DNA of 13,969 bases from an uncultured Clostridia bacterium (GTDB lineage Bacteria; Bacillota; Clostridia; Oscillospirales; Ruminococcaceae): contig CAMWRN010000035.1 in NCBI GenBank assembly GCA_947176675.1, positions 1 through 13,969 of the forward strand, in the 5' to 3' direction. The notes below the pieces were generated by a model. It made no database searches. It saw only the letters and a program-made list of their open reading frames with translations, and was not told where the DNA came from. Below, one piece after another: positions 6,799-13,958 of this stretch. Made by a program: the position numbers and the translations under genes. Every line of letters starts with the position of its first letter. Position 1 is the stretch's first letter.

Positions 6799-7308
6799 AT
6801 GTCAAGGGGTGCGTTTGACGAGGAGCATATTCCACCACGTACAGACGAAGCCGGAGATGAGGAGAATTCAAGCGCGGTCATTGTGGCAAAGGCTGTTATC
6901 GGAGCGTTTATCGGTTCTCTGCCTGCATCTGTATTGTGGATAAGCCTTGGCAGAGTTGGCTATATCGCTTCATTGTGCGGATTTTTTATGATATTCGGGG
7001 AGATGTATCTGTGCAGTCTCTTTACCAAAAATGACAAGGACATGAACATCGAAACTGCTGTTGTTATATGTATTATCGTTACGCTTGTCATGGTGTACGT
7101 TTGTGAAAGAGCGGTCTGGTCGTACGATCTGTATTACGCTCTTATTCCGGAATGTCCGTCTGTGGGCTTCTGTTTCCTGCACTTTGAGAGACTTATCACG
7201 GACACGGAGATAAGCGCAGATTTCGATTCGGCGCTTTTCAGGAGCTACATCTTTGCCGCGCTGGGAGCTGCCGCAAGCTCATTCAGGGCGTTAAAGTTCG
7301 GGCAGTAA
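6799..7308 (+). CDS. Unrecognised 169-aa membrane protein between iorA and iorB
   Basis: Ribosome site AAGGGGTG lies about 6 bases before the ATG, and the gene starts 11 bases after iorA stops, so it is translated from the same transcript. Residues 1-25 are acidic and soluble. Hydrophobic segments follow at about 26-48, 53-75, 86-105 and 148-163, suggesting three or four membrane spans, with a cysteine- and aromatic-containing loop at about 106-130 (ALIPECP, GFCFLHFE). No domain family is recognised and there is no redox motif such as CxxC. Its position between two subunits of a soluble enzyme is unusual. It might tether the complex, act in arylacetate transport, or simply be a lineage-specific insertion. 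The function is unknown. Confidence 0.75.
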   Translation: MSRGAFDEEHIPPRTDEAGDEENSSAVIVAKAVIGAFIGSLPASVLWISLGRVGYIASLCGFFMIFGEMYLCSLFTKNDKDMNIETAVVICIIVTLVMVYVCERAVWSYDLYYALIPECPSVGFCFLHFERLITDTEISADFDSALFRSYIFAALGAAASSFRALKFGQ

Positions 7309-7356
7309 TGCAGGCTTTAAACAGCAAACCACCCAATTTTAAAGGAGGAAATATTT

Positions 7357-7932
7357 ATGAATACAAGATCAATTATGATAGTAGGCGTAGGAGGACAGGG
7401 TTCTCTGCTCGCTTCACGTCTTTTGGGCAACGTTCTGCTTGCTCAGGGACACGATGTTAAGGTGTCCGAGGTACACGGAATGTCCCAGAGGGGCGGCTCG
7501 GTGGTTACCTATGTCAAGTACGGCGACGAGGTTTTCTCTCCCGTTATAGAAAAGGGCGAGGATGACGTTATTATCTCCTTTGAGCAGCTTGAAGCGGCAA
7601 GATGGCTTCCCTACCTGAAAAAGGGCGGAAAGCTCATCACTTCCACTCAAAAGCTTGACCCAATGCCCGTTATCACGGGAGCGGCGGAGTATCCCGACCA
7701 AATCATCGAAAAGCTGACTAATGCGGGTGTTGAGGTCACTGCCGTGGACGCTCTTGCTCTTGCGGAGCAGGCCGGTATCGCAAAGGCTTCAAATGTTGCA
7801 CTTATGGGAGTTGTTGCGGCTAAAACGGACTTCGACGACAAGCTTTGGCAGGACGCTCTGGAGCAGTGCGTTCCCCCGAAATTTTTAGAGCTTAACAAAA
7901 AGGCGTTCGAGCTTGGAAAGGCAAGCGCATGA
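7357..7932 (+). CDS. iorB: Indolepyruvate:ferredoxin oxidoreductase, beta subunit
   Basis: The gamma-type (pyruvate-ferredoxin oxidoreductase catalytic) domain that pairs with IorA to form the active, CoA-using oxidoreductase. The 191-residue length is normal for the family. The nucleotide-fold motif GVGGQG at residues 10-15 and the family hallmark HGMSQRGG at 40-47 are both present. A strong ribosome site, AAAGGAGG, lies about 8 bases before the ATG. It comes 48 bases after the membrane ORF and overlaps the next ORF by four bases (ATGA), so the downstream gene is translationally coupled to it. The assignment to aryl rather than aliphatic 2-oxoacids rests on the IorA partner and the paaK neighbour. 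Confidence 0.95.
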   Translation: MNTRSIMIVGVGGQGSLLASRLLGNVLLAQGHDVKVSEVHGMSQRGGSVVTYVKYGDEVFSPVIEKGEDDVIISFEQLEAARWLPYLKKGGKLITSTQKLDPMPVITGAAEYPDQIIEKLTNAGVEVTAVDALALAEQAGIAKASNVALMGVVAAKTDFDDKLWQDALEQCVPPKFLELNKKAFELGKASA

Positions 7933-8375
7933 TAAGTCCTGACAACCCGTTTGAGACTGAATACGCAAGAGAGTTTATTTCGGAGCTTGTTTCCGACACA
8001 TCTTCGGATTCGGTTTTTTGGACAAATGAAGCTGTTTTTGAATGTATGCTTCCCGATGCCTATTATGATGAGGACGGCGGCTATGATGAAGAGGTCTGCT
8101 ATGAGGTCTGGGCGGCAGCTTGTCTTTACGACTCAATGCTTAACGGTACGGACTATTCCTCCTGTTGCAGGGATTATAAGGACAGCTTTACCGCCGCCGT
8201 GAAACGGCTTGAAAAGGATGTCTCAAAGAAAAAATTCCTGAGCAAAAAGCCTGTTTACGATTTGTCAAAGCTTCTTCAAAATGCTGTGGACGCTCTCGAT
8301 GTTGTTATTGGCATAGGAGCCGATTCGGAGCTTGCGGAAAGAATGAAGCGGTGGGGAGTTACCGACAAGTTTTAA
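7929..8375 (+). CDS. Unrecognised acidic 148-aa protein coupled to iorB
   Basis: The ATG overlaps the iorB stop as ATGA, so expression is tied to iorB. The first 85 residues are acidic and rich in Tyr, Cys and Trp (cysteines at 39, 57, 65, 79 and 80). They are followed by a basic linker at about 92-107 (KRLEKDVSKKKFLSKK) and a helical tail. There is no signal peptide or membrane segment, so it should be cytosolic. I recognise no family with confidence. The N-terminal layout (a helix, then a small-residue helix with CYEVWAAACLYDSMLNG) faintly recalls small DUF4259-like proteins, but the likeness is too weak to use. The cysteines are not arranged as a classic ferredoxin or zinc site. Confidence 0.75.
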   Translation: MISPDNPFETEYAREFISELVSDTSSDSVFWTNEAVFECMLPDAYYDEDGGYDEEVCYEVWAAACLYDSMLNGTDYSSCCRDYKDSFTAAVKRLEKDVSKKKFLSKKPVYDLSKLLQNAVDALDVVIGIGADSELAERMKRWGVTDKF

Positions 8376-8505
8376 AGAACGGTCATTGACTTACAGAACC
8401 GTCTTTCTGCGCATATTGAGGAGTGACAAGTTATTCTCAGAGATACTGTAAGAGCCTATCGGCTAAAAACGCCGAAAACAATATATACTAACGGAGGTCA
8501 TTAAA

Positions 8506-9813
8506 GTGGAAAACTACTGGAACAAAGAAATTGAATGTATGTCCCGCGAGGACATGAAAAAGCTTCAGGACGAGCGTCTCGTGAAGCAGGTAAAGCATGT
8601 CTGGGACAACGTGCCCTACTACCGCAAAAAAATGGAGGAAAAGGGCGTTACCCCCGATGATATCAAGTCTACCGACGACTTGCATAAGCTGCCTTTTCTT
8701 ACCAAAGCCGACCTGCGTGACGCCTACCCCTACGGTCTTCTTGCAAAGCCCTTGGCGGACTGCGTAAGAATTCAGTCCACAAGCGGAACTACGGGAAAGC
8801 GTGTTGTGGCTTTCTACACTCAGCACGACATCGACCTCTGGGAGGACTGCTGCGCAAGAGCTGTTGTTGCTGCGGGCGGAACAAACGAGGACGTTTGTCA
8901 GGTCTGCTACGGGTACGGTCTGTTCACGGGAGGTCCGGGACTTAACGGCGGCTCTCATAAGGTCGGCTGTCTTACTCTGCCCATGTCCTCGGGAAATACG
9001 GAAAGACAGATCCAGTTCATGCGCGATCTCGGTTCTACCATTCTTTGCTGTACTCCCTCATACGCCGCTTATATCGGCGAAACGCTTCACGAAATGGGAT
9101 ACACCACCGACGACATCAAGCTTAAAGCGGGTATCTTCGGTGCTGAACCATGGACTGAGGAAATGCGCCGCGAGATAGAAAAGTCACTGGGAATAAAGGC
9201 TTATGATATCTACGGACTTACCGAGACCAGCGGTCCGGGCGTATCCTTCGAGTGCTCCGAGCAGACGGGTATGCACATCAATGAGGATCACTTCATTGCA
9301 GAAATTATCGACCCCGATACAGGAGAGGTGCTCCCCGAAGGCTCAAAGGGAGAGCTTGTTTTCACCAGCATTACAAAGGAAGCTTTCCCGCTGCTTCGTT
9401 ATAGAACACGCGATATCTGCGTGCTTACGAGAAAAAAATGCTCCTGCGGCAGAACTCTGGTAAAAATGACCAAGCCCATGGGCAGAAGCGACGATATGCT
9501 CATCATCAGAGGTGTAAACGTGTTCCCGTCACAGATCGAGACTGTTCTCATCGAGCAGGGCTATGCGCCTAACTATCAGATCGAGGTTGACAGGGTAAAC
9601 AATACCGATACCCTTGATATAAACGTTGAAATGACCGCAGAGCAGTTCTCCGACACGGTCAAGGACATTCAGCTGAAAGAGCGTGAGCTTGTTGATGCTA
9701 TCAGAACCATTCTGGGAATTACTCCCAAGGTTCACCTTGTGTCCCCCAAAACCATTGCAAGAAGCGAGGGTAAGGCTGTCCGCGTCATCGATAAGCGTAA
9801 GCTGCACGACTAA
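8506..9813 (+). CDS. paaK: Phenylacetate-CoA ligase (arylacetate-CoA ligase)
   Basis: An ANL-superfamily enzyme that activates phenylacetate or another arylacetate to its CoA thioester with ATP; cytosolic. The 435 residues match PaaK length. Motifs in order: phosphate-binding STSGTTGK (91-98), GAEPW (212-216), YGLTE (236-240), LRYRTRD (297-303) and GRSDDMLIIRGVNVFPSQIE (326-345), which closes the N-domain. The small C-terminal domain follows, with the adenylation lysine in SEGKAVRV (K423). The start is GTG at 8506, chosen because ACGGAGGT lies 7 bases upstream and the family's MENYWNKEIE-type opening follows. Within the block it supplies or consumes the arylacetyl-CoA handled by IorAB. The leader before it (8376-8505) is the longest internal gap in the block and could hold a secondary promoter, but I find no convincing -35/-10 pair there. 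Confidence 0.95.
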   Translation: MENYWNKEIECMSREDMKKLQDERLVKQVKHVWDNVPYYRKKMEEKGVTPDDIKSTDDLHKLPFLTKADLRDAYPYGLLAKPLADCVRIQSTSGTTGKRVVAFYTQHDIDLWEDCCARAVVAAGGTNEDVCQVCYGYGLFTGGPGLNGGSHKVGCLTLPMSSGNTERQIQFMRDLGSTILCCTPSYAAYIGETLHEMGYTTDDIKLKAGIFGAEPWTEEMRREIEKSLGIKAYDIYGLTETSGPGVSFECSEQTGMHINEDHFIAEIIDPDTGEVLPEGSKGELVFTSITKEAFPLLRYRTRDICVLTRKKCSCGRTLVKMTKPMGRSDDMLIIRGVNVFPSQIETVLIEQGYAPNYQIEVDRVNNTDTLDINVEMTAEQFSDTVKDIQLKERELVDAIRTILGITPKVHLVSPKTIARSEGKAVRVIDKRKLHD

Positions 9814-9870
9814 AAAGGCTGTACGTTTAGTACGAATATTTGTATTATCAGCATTAAAGGAGGAAACAGT

Positions 9871-10302
9871 ATGTTTATTAAGCAATTATCTATTTTTGTG
9901 GAAAATAAACCCGGCAGACTCAGCGCGGTTACAAAGCTTCTCAGCGACAGCGGTATTGATATCCGCGCGCTTTCCATTGCGGACACAAAGGATTTCGGTA
10001 TCCTCAGACTTATAGTAAACAACCCTGACAAGGCGTGCGAGGTGCTGAAAAATGCGGACTGCACAGTCTCGATGACAAATGTTATCGCAATCGGCGCAGA
10101 GGATAAGCCCGGCGGACTTACGGGCATAATGGAATGCCTTTACGCATCCAATATTTCGGTTGAGTATATGTACGCATTTATTACCAAAAAGGCTGGCGAG
10201 GCTTACGTTATTGTCCGTGTGGACAATAACGACAAGGCTCTGGAGGCTCTGAAGGAAAGCGGCTTTGCGGTGCTTACCGCCGCAGAAGTCTACGATATGT
10301 AA
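9871..10302 (+). CDS. Tandem ACT-domain protein, probable amino-acid-responsive regulator
   Basis: A 143-residue protein made of two ACT domains and little else: ACT1 about 1-68 with ENKPGRL (11-17) and ACT2 about 70-143 with EDKPGGL (77-83). ACT domains bind amino acids at domain interfaces and usually control a partner enzyme or act as stand-alone sensors. There is no DNA-binding or catalytic domain. A strong AAAGGAGG lies before the ATG, 57 bases after paaK, and a terminator follows, making it the last gene of the block. A stand-alone ACT protein next to paaK and ior genes recurs in anaerobes in my recollection; binding of an aromatic amino acid is inferred from this context, not shown by residues. 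Confidence 0.88.
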   Translation: MFIKQLSIFVENKPGRLSAVTKLLSDSGIDIRALSIADTKDFGILRLIVNNPDKACEVLKNADCTVSMTNVIAIGAEDKPGGLTGIMECLYASNISVEYMYAFITKKAGEAYVIVRVDNNDKALEALKESGFAVLTAAEVYDM

Positions 10303-10316
10303 ATTTGAGCACAAAT

Positions 10317-10350
10317 AAAACCGCGGGGATAATTTCTTCCCGCGGTTTTT
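10317..10350. terminator. Bidirectional terminator between the ACT gene and the EAL gene
   Basis: CCGCGGGGA (10321-10329) pairs with TTCCCGCGG (10337-10345, one G-U pair) around a 7-base loop. It is flanked by AAAA and TTTTT, so a U-tract follows on both strands. It ends the ior/paaK block and the minus-strand EAL gene. Confidence 0.9.
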
Positions 10351-10359
10351 GTTTTGATT

Positions 10360-13300
10360 TTATTTTAATTCATAGCCAACAGGCAGGTATACACTCACAA
10401 AGCTTTCGCCCCTGAACGGAGAAGCGGTATAGGTGTATTCGTTTCCGCCGAAAGAAATTCTCTCGCTGAAGCTTTCGCCGCATTCTTTGCGGACTTCTTC
10501 AAGCGGAGCGCCGTAAGGATTTACCGCTTTTATTTTTTCGCGGCTGTCGCTGACAATGCTGCCGCCACTGATAACGGTCTCGCCCTTTGCCGAACCAACA
10601 GAAACTTCGGTAGAAGCGGCGATGTGCATTTTGAAGGTTCCTCCGGCAACGGTGACATTTCCCGAACCGAAGCAGTCTCCGATGCCCGCCGCGCTGTTTC
10701 CCTCGCAGAAAATATTGTACTCTCCCGAATCTATTCTAACGTTTGTATTTCCGTTTACTGAGCCTATTGCGACGCTGTTCTTGGAATGGATAGTAAGGTC
10801 GCAGCTTCCGCCGTTGAATACCATGCTTCCGCTTCCGTTTTCAAGAGAACCGAAGCAGCAGCAGTTGTCACCCGAACAAGAAGCCGTTACAACGGAATTG
10901 CATTCCAGATCGATTTTTCCACTCTTTGAGCCGACAGCGATAACGTTCTGACCCGCTGCGTCTATATCTACGGTGCTGTCCCAAAGTCTTATACCAACGT
11001 TTCCTGTGACCGTTCCGATGCCTATCAGTGACACGCCTTTAAGTTCTGCGGTGATAAGTCCTCCGACTATATCTATGGAAGAATTTTCTCCGCCGAATCC
11101 GCCGCCGATCGCAACTACGTTACCCGATTGTGAAGTAATATTCAGACTGCCGCTGATATCGACTGTGATAGAACCGAAGTCCTGCAAGCAATCGCCGCCG
11201 ATGACAACCCCGCTTGGATTGTTCATGTCTATATTGAGCTGACCGTCTCCGTTCAGAGTAAGGCTGCTGGAGGAGGGAACACGTATTCCCTCGTAAGAGA
11301 AGCAGTTTTTGCCGTCCATATTTAGCGTAACGTCGCAGTTTTTACCCAATGTAAGAACGGGAGCTTCCAGACCGAAAACATTCACGCCGCAGATGTTGAC
11401 AGTACCCTTGTAGCCGTCGGGACAGCTTATTCTCATGCTGACCGAACAGGAGGTATTTCCCGTAAGATAAACGTTTTCGGCCCCTATGATAATGTCCGTA
11501 TAACCCTGCACGGCAAGCTCGGCAAGATTCTGCGGTTCATCGGAATCAAGGACGCAGGCTTTCTGCGTGTAGCCCACGCTTTTAAGGTTCATGCTTATTA
11601 TTTTATCCCTTATTTCCGCGGGAATTTCCGGCGGAAGCACAGGATTCGGCTTGCTTGTGTAGTAGCCCTGAATAAGGTCTATGCCTAACGAGATAAGCGT
11701 TTCAAGCTCCTCGCTTGTCTCGACGCCTTCCGCAAGAGCTTTAATATTGTGGTTGCGGGCAAAGCCTATCATGTTTGAAACAAGGTGCTGCTTCTGAATG
11801 TCGTTGTTGATATCCATGATGAGAGAGCGGTCTATTTTAATGAAGTCCGGGTGCATGGAAAGAAGCGTGGATTCGTTTGCGTAGCCTGTGCCGTAGTCGT
11901 CCATAGCTATAAGCGCACCTTTGCTGCAGTATCTTTCGCGGATGGTATCCATACTTTTCGGCGTGACCTGAAGTCCTTCGGTGATCTCAATTATCAGCTT
12001 GTTGAAAACTTCTCCGTAGGAGTCCGAGAGTTCTTCGTACAGCTCATCGGAAATGCAGCAATTGGGGATAGTGTTCACGAACAGCTTTTTATTGCTGAAC
12101 AGCTCGCGGTTGTCCCAAAGGTAAGATATGGTTTTTGTAATGGTAAGGTATTCCACCGCAGAGGACATACCCTGTTCCGCGGCAATCTCGACCACTTCGG
12201 TGGGGGAAAGCTTTATTCCGTCTATCTCCTTGGGTCTCATGAGAGCCTCATAGCCGTAGATAGCTCCCGTCCGCGCGTCAACGACAGGCTGGAAGTAATA
12301 ATTTACATTATTCTCCTCAACAATCTTTTTGAATACCTGTATCTTTTTAAAGTCATATGCTTTCAGTACATAGTTTGCTCTGTCGAATTCCACGGGAGCC
12401 TCCGCCGCCGAGGATTTTGCTTCAAACACAGCGTAATCTGCCGCAGACATCATCGTACCCGCGTCATTTTCCTCTCCGCCGAAAAGGGCGTATCCGCAGT
12501 AAACGCGGATATATTCGCTTCCTTCCGATGAGGAGATGACCTCGTTGAGTCCTGCAAAAAGCTTGTCGGCGTATTTGCGGCAGCCTTCCTCATAGGTGTC
12601 GGTGATAAGTACACAAAATTCGTTTGTAGCCGTTCTTCCCGAAAAGATATTGTGAGGATTTTCAAATTTCTTTATAAAAGCCGCAGCTTTTGCCACGACT
12701 CTGTCGGCAGCGGCGGTGCCCTTAAATGACGTAAGCTTATCCACGCCGTTTATCAGCAGAGTTATCAGTCCCACTGTTCCCGAACGCAGACCGGAAACGG
12801 AACGCACCTTTGAAATAAACGCATCGCGGCAAAGCAAGCCTGTATCGCTGTCATAATATTGCAGGCTTTTGATTATATTACGGCAGGACACCAGTTCCGA
12901 AACGTCGTTTATCATAGTGAACTCGAAATCTGCGTTTTCATAGGTGTTTACTTTTATCCAGCTTTCGGGACGTGCGGCCATATAGATGTCTGCGCCTGCT
13001 GTAGACGGGTATGAGATCATGTCGAGCACAAGCTTTTTGTAGTCGGTGTCGTCCACAACTCCGCCTGCTGTTTCGAGCCCCGTTATTTCCGAAAATTTTC
13101 CTGAAATAAAGGCAGTCTCGGTTTTTTTGTCGTATCTTATTTCCGCATATCCATCGATTTTATCGATAAGATTATCAGCACTTTCAATGCGTTTGCGCAT
13201 TTGATCGAACAGGATCCATGCAAGTACGGCGGAACCTGCCGTAAAAACCGCGGCTAAAGTCAGAAAAACGCTTTTAAGCGAGGGCAGGAAAACGATTGCC

Positions 13301-13380
13301 GCCAATGAAGCAAGCGTAAGCGCCATACCTGCGTATACAAGCCGTACAAAAAGAAGACGCTGTTTTTTTTCGTCTTTCAT
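10360..13380 (-). CDS. Membrane-anchored EAL c-di-GMP phosphodiesterase with PAS-like, degenerate GGDEF and C-terminal repeat domain
   Basis: A 1006-residue protein. Two membrane helices (about 13-33 and 36-58) with basic residues on both outer ends place the rest in the cytosol. A PAS-like region (about 76-165) follows. A GGDEF domain (about 172-330) is degenerate: the signature reads ATNEF at 251-255, so cyclase activity is unlikely. The EAL domain (about 345-580) keeps every catalytic position I can check: E378 of YEALMR, N436, E465, D494/D495 in MDDYGTG, K515 in IKIDRS, E551 in AEGVET and Q571 in QGYY. It should hydrolyse c-di-GMP to pGpG. Residues about 628-945 form a Gly/Ser/Val-rich region with a recurring [AGS]-[IV]-G turn about every 28 residues, resembling beta-solenoid carbohydrate-binding repeats of Firmicute surface proteins. 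A short tail (946-1006) ends the chain. GAGGGGAG lies about 10 bases before the ATG. Monocistronic, with its own promoter and terminator. The repeat domain may sense a ligand; this is inference. Confidence 0.92.
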   Translation of the reverse strand: MKDEKKQRLLFVRLVYAGMALTLASLAAIVFLPSLKSVFLTLAAVFTAGSAVLAWILFDQMRKRIESADNLIDKIDGYAEIRYDKKTETAFISGKFSEITGLETAGGVVDDTDYKKLVLDMISYPSTAGADIYMAARPESWIKVNTYENADFEFTMINDVSELVSCRNIIKSLQYYDSDTGLLCRDAFISKVRSVSGLRSGTVGLITLLINGVDKLTSFKGTAAADRVVAKAAAFIKKFENPHNIFSGRTATNEFCVLITDTYEEGCRKYADKLFAGLNEVISSSEGSEYIRVYCGYALFGGEENDAGTMMSAADYAVFEAKSSAAEAPVEFDRANYVLKAYDFKKIQVFKKIVEENNVNYYFQPVVDARTGAIYGYEALMRPKEIDGIKLSPTEVVEIAAEQGMSSAVEYLTITKTISYLWDNRELFSNKKLFVNTIPNCCISDELYEELSDSYGEVFNKLIIEITEGLQVTPKSMDTIRERYCSKGALIAMDDYGTGYANESTLLSMHPDFIKIDRSLIMDINNDIQKQHLVSNMIGFARNHNIKALAEGVETSEELETLISLGIDLIQGYYTSKPNPVLPPEIPAEIRDKIISMNLKSVGYTQKACVLDSDEPQNLAELAVQGYTDIIIGAENVYLTGNTSCSVSMRISCPDGYKGTVNICGVNVFGLEAPVLTLGKNCDVTLNMDGKNCFSYEGIRVPSSSSLTLNGDGQLNIDMNNPSGVVIGGDCLQDFGSITVDISGSLNITSQSGNVVAIGGGFGGENSSIDIVGGLITAELKGVSLIGIGTVTGNVGIRLWDSTVDIDAAGQNVIAVGSKSGKIDLECNSVVTASCSGDNCCCFGSLENGSGSMVFNGGSCDLTIHSKNSVAIGSVNGNTNVRIDSGEYNIFCEGNSAAGIGDCFGSGNVTVAGGTFKMHIAASTEVSVGSAKGETVISGGSIVSDSREKIKAVNPYGAPLEEVRKECGESFSERISFGGNEYTYTASPFRGESFVSVYLPVGYELK

Positions 13381-13420
13381 ATAATTACCGCTCCCCTCAA
13401 AACAGGTGTATATTTTTTTA

Positions 13421-13449
13421 ATTATACATTATATTACTAAAAATATCAA
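13421..13449 (-). promoter_or_regulatory. Sigma-A promoter for the EAL gene
   Basis: On the minus strand: -35 TTGATA (13449-13444), 17-base spacer, -10 TATAAT (13426-13421). The start near 13414 gives a leader of about 34 bases, which leaves no room for a c-di-GMP riboswitch. Confidence 0.75.
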
Positions 13450-13511
13450 CAATGTTTTTAGAGTTTTGTACACATTAGACAAAAACGCTTTTCCGAATCT
13501 ATGCAAAAGGG

Positions 13512-13958
13512 TCAGCCTTTTTTCAGTTCCGAGATAACGCTTATAAAGCTTTCCACATCGTTGAAGTCCTTATAGACCGAGGCAAAGCGCACATATGCCA
13601 CCTGATCTATGGCTTTAAGCTCACGCAGAACGATATTGCCGATCTCCGAAGAGGAAATACGGTCCTGCATGGTGTTGGCATAGCAGCTTTCCACGGCGTC
13701 AACTATCTTGTCGATGTTGTCAGCCGATACGGGACGTTTTTTCACCGCAGTGGAGAGTCCTTTTATAAGCTTGTTCCTGTCGAAAAGCTCGACAGTGTTA
13801 TCCTTTTTCACCACCAGCAGTACGGGCATTTCCACAGATTCATAGGTTGTGAATCTTTTTCCGCAGTTTGTACACTCACGTCTTCGGCGTTTTTTTCCAT
13901 CGACGGGACGTGAGTCCACGACTTTAGTATCCTCAAAACCGCAAAACGGACATCGCAT
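13512..13958 (-). CDS. nrdR: Transcriptional repressor NrdR
   Basis: ATP/dATP-sensing zinc-ribbon repressor of ribonucleotide reductase genes. It has 148 residues from the ATG at 13958-13956 (MRCPFCG), the standard NrdR opening. The longer reading from the GTG at 13967 adds only MSL and does not fit the family. The zinc ribbon has C3, C6, C29 and C32 with the basic run KKRRRREC between; the ATP-cone domain follows, with LVVKKDNTVELFDRNKL and the family signature VAYVRFASVYKDF. The C3/C6 to C29/C32 interval is two residues shorter than the E. coli sequence as I recall it. The ribosome site is cut by the window edge: only GAG at 13967-13969 is visible, 8 bases upstream. No ribonucleotide reductase gene or NrdR-box pair is in the window, and no clear terminator follows in the 131 bases before the EAL gene. 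Confidence 0.97.
   Translation of the reverse strand: MRCPFCGFEDTKVVDSRPVDGKKRRRRECTNCGKRFTTYESVEMPVLLVVKKDNTVELFDRNKLIKGLSTAVKKRPVSADNIDKIVDAVESCYANTMQDRISSSEIGNIVLRELKAIDQVAYVRFASVYKDFNDVESFISVISELKKG

Noticed and set aside
8376..8411. Possible terminator after the acidic ORF (ACGGT ... ACCGT followed by CTTTCT).
   Set aside because: Five base pairs and a long loop with an interrupted T-run; not convincing, so paaK is treated as possibly co-transcribed.
8459..8475. Short inverted repeat TCGGC/GCCGA before the paaK ribosome site.
   Set aside because: Only 5 bp with a 7-base loop and no T-tract; too weak to call a regulatory hairpin or terminator.
8430..8490. A 22-codon reading frame starting GTG just upstream of paaK, containing three Tyr codons, considered as an aromatic leader peptide.
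   Set aside because: The only purine-rich ribosome site abuts the GTG with no spacing, and no terminator/antiterminator pair follows.
5014..10302. T-box, tryptophan or tyrosine attenuator ahead of the aromatic genes.
   Set aside because: No T-box core (TGGNACCGCG-type), no leader peptide with a ribosome site, and the leaders of DAHP synthase and iorA are only about 30-50 bases.
10556..12531. Plus-strand open frames opposite the EAL gene, including a 248-codon one.
   Set aside because: Antisense shadows of a gene with clear EAL motifs; no ribosome site or recognisable domains.
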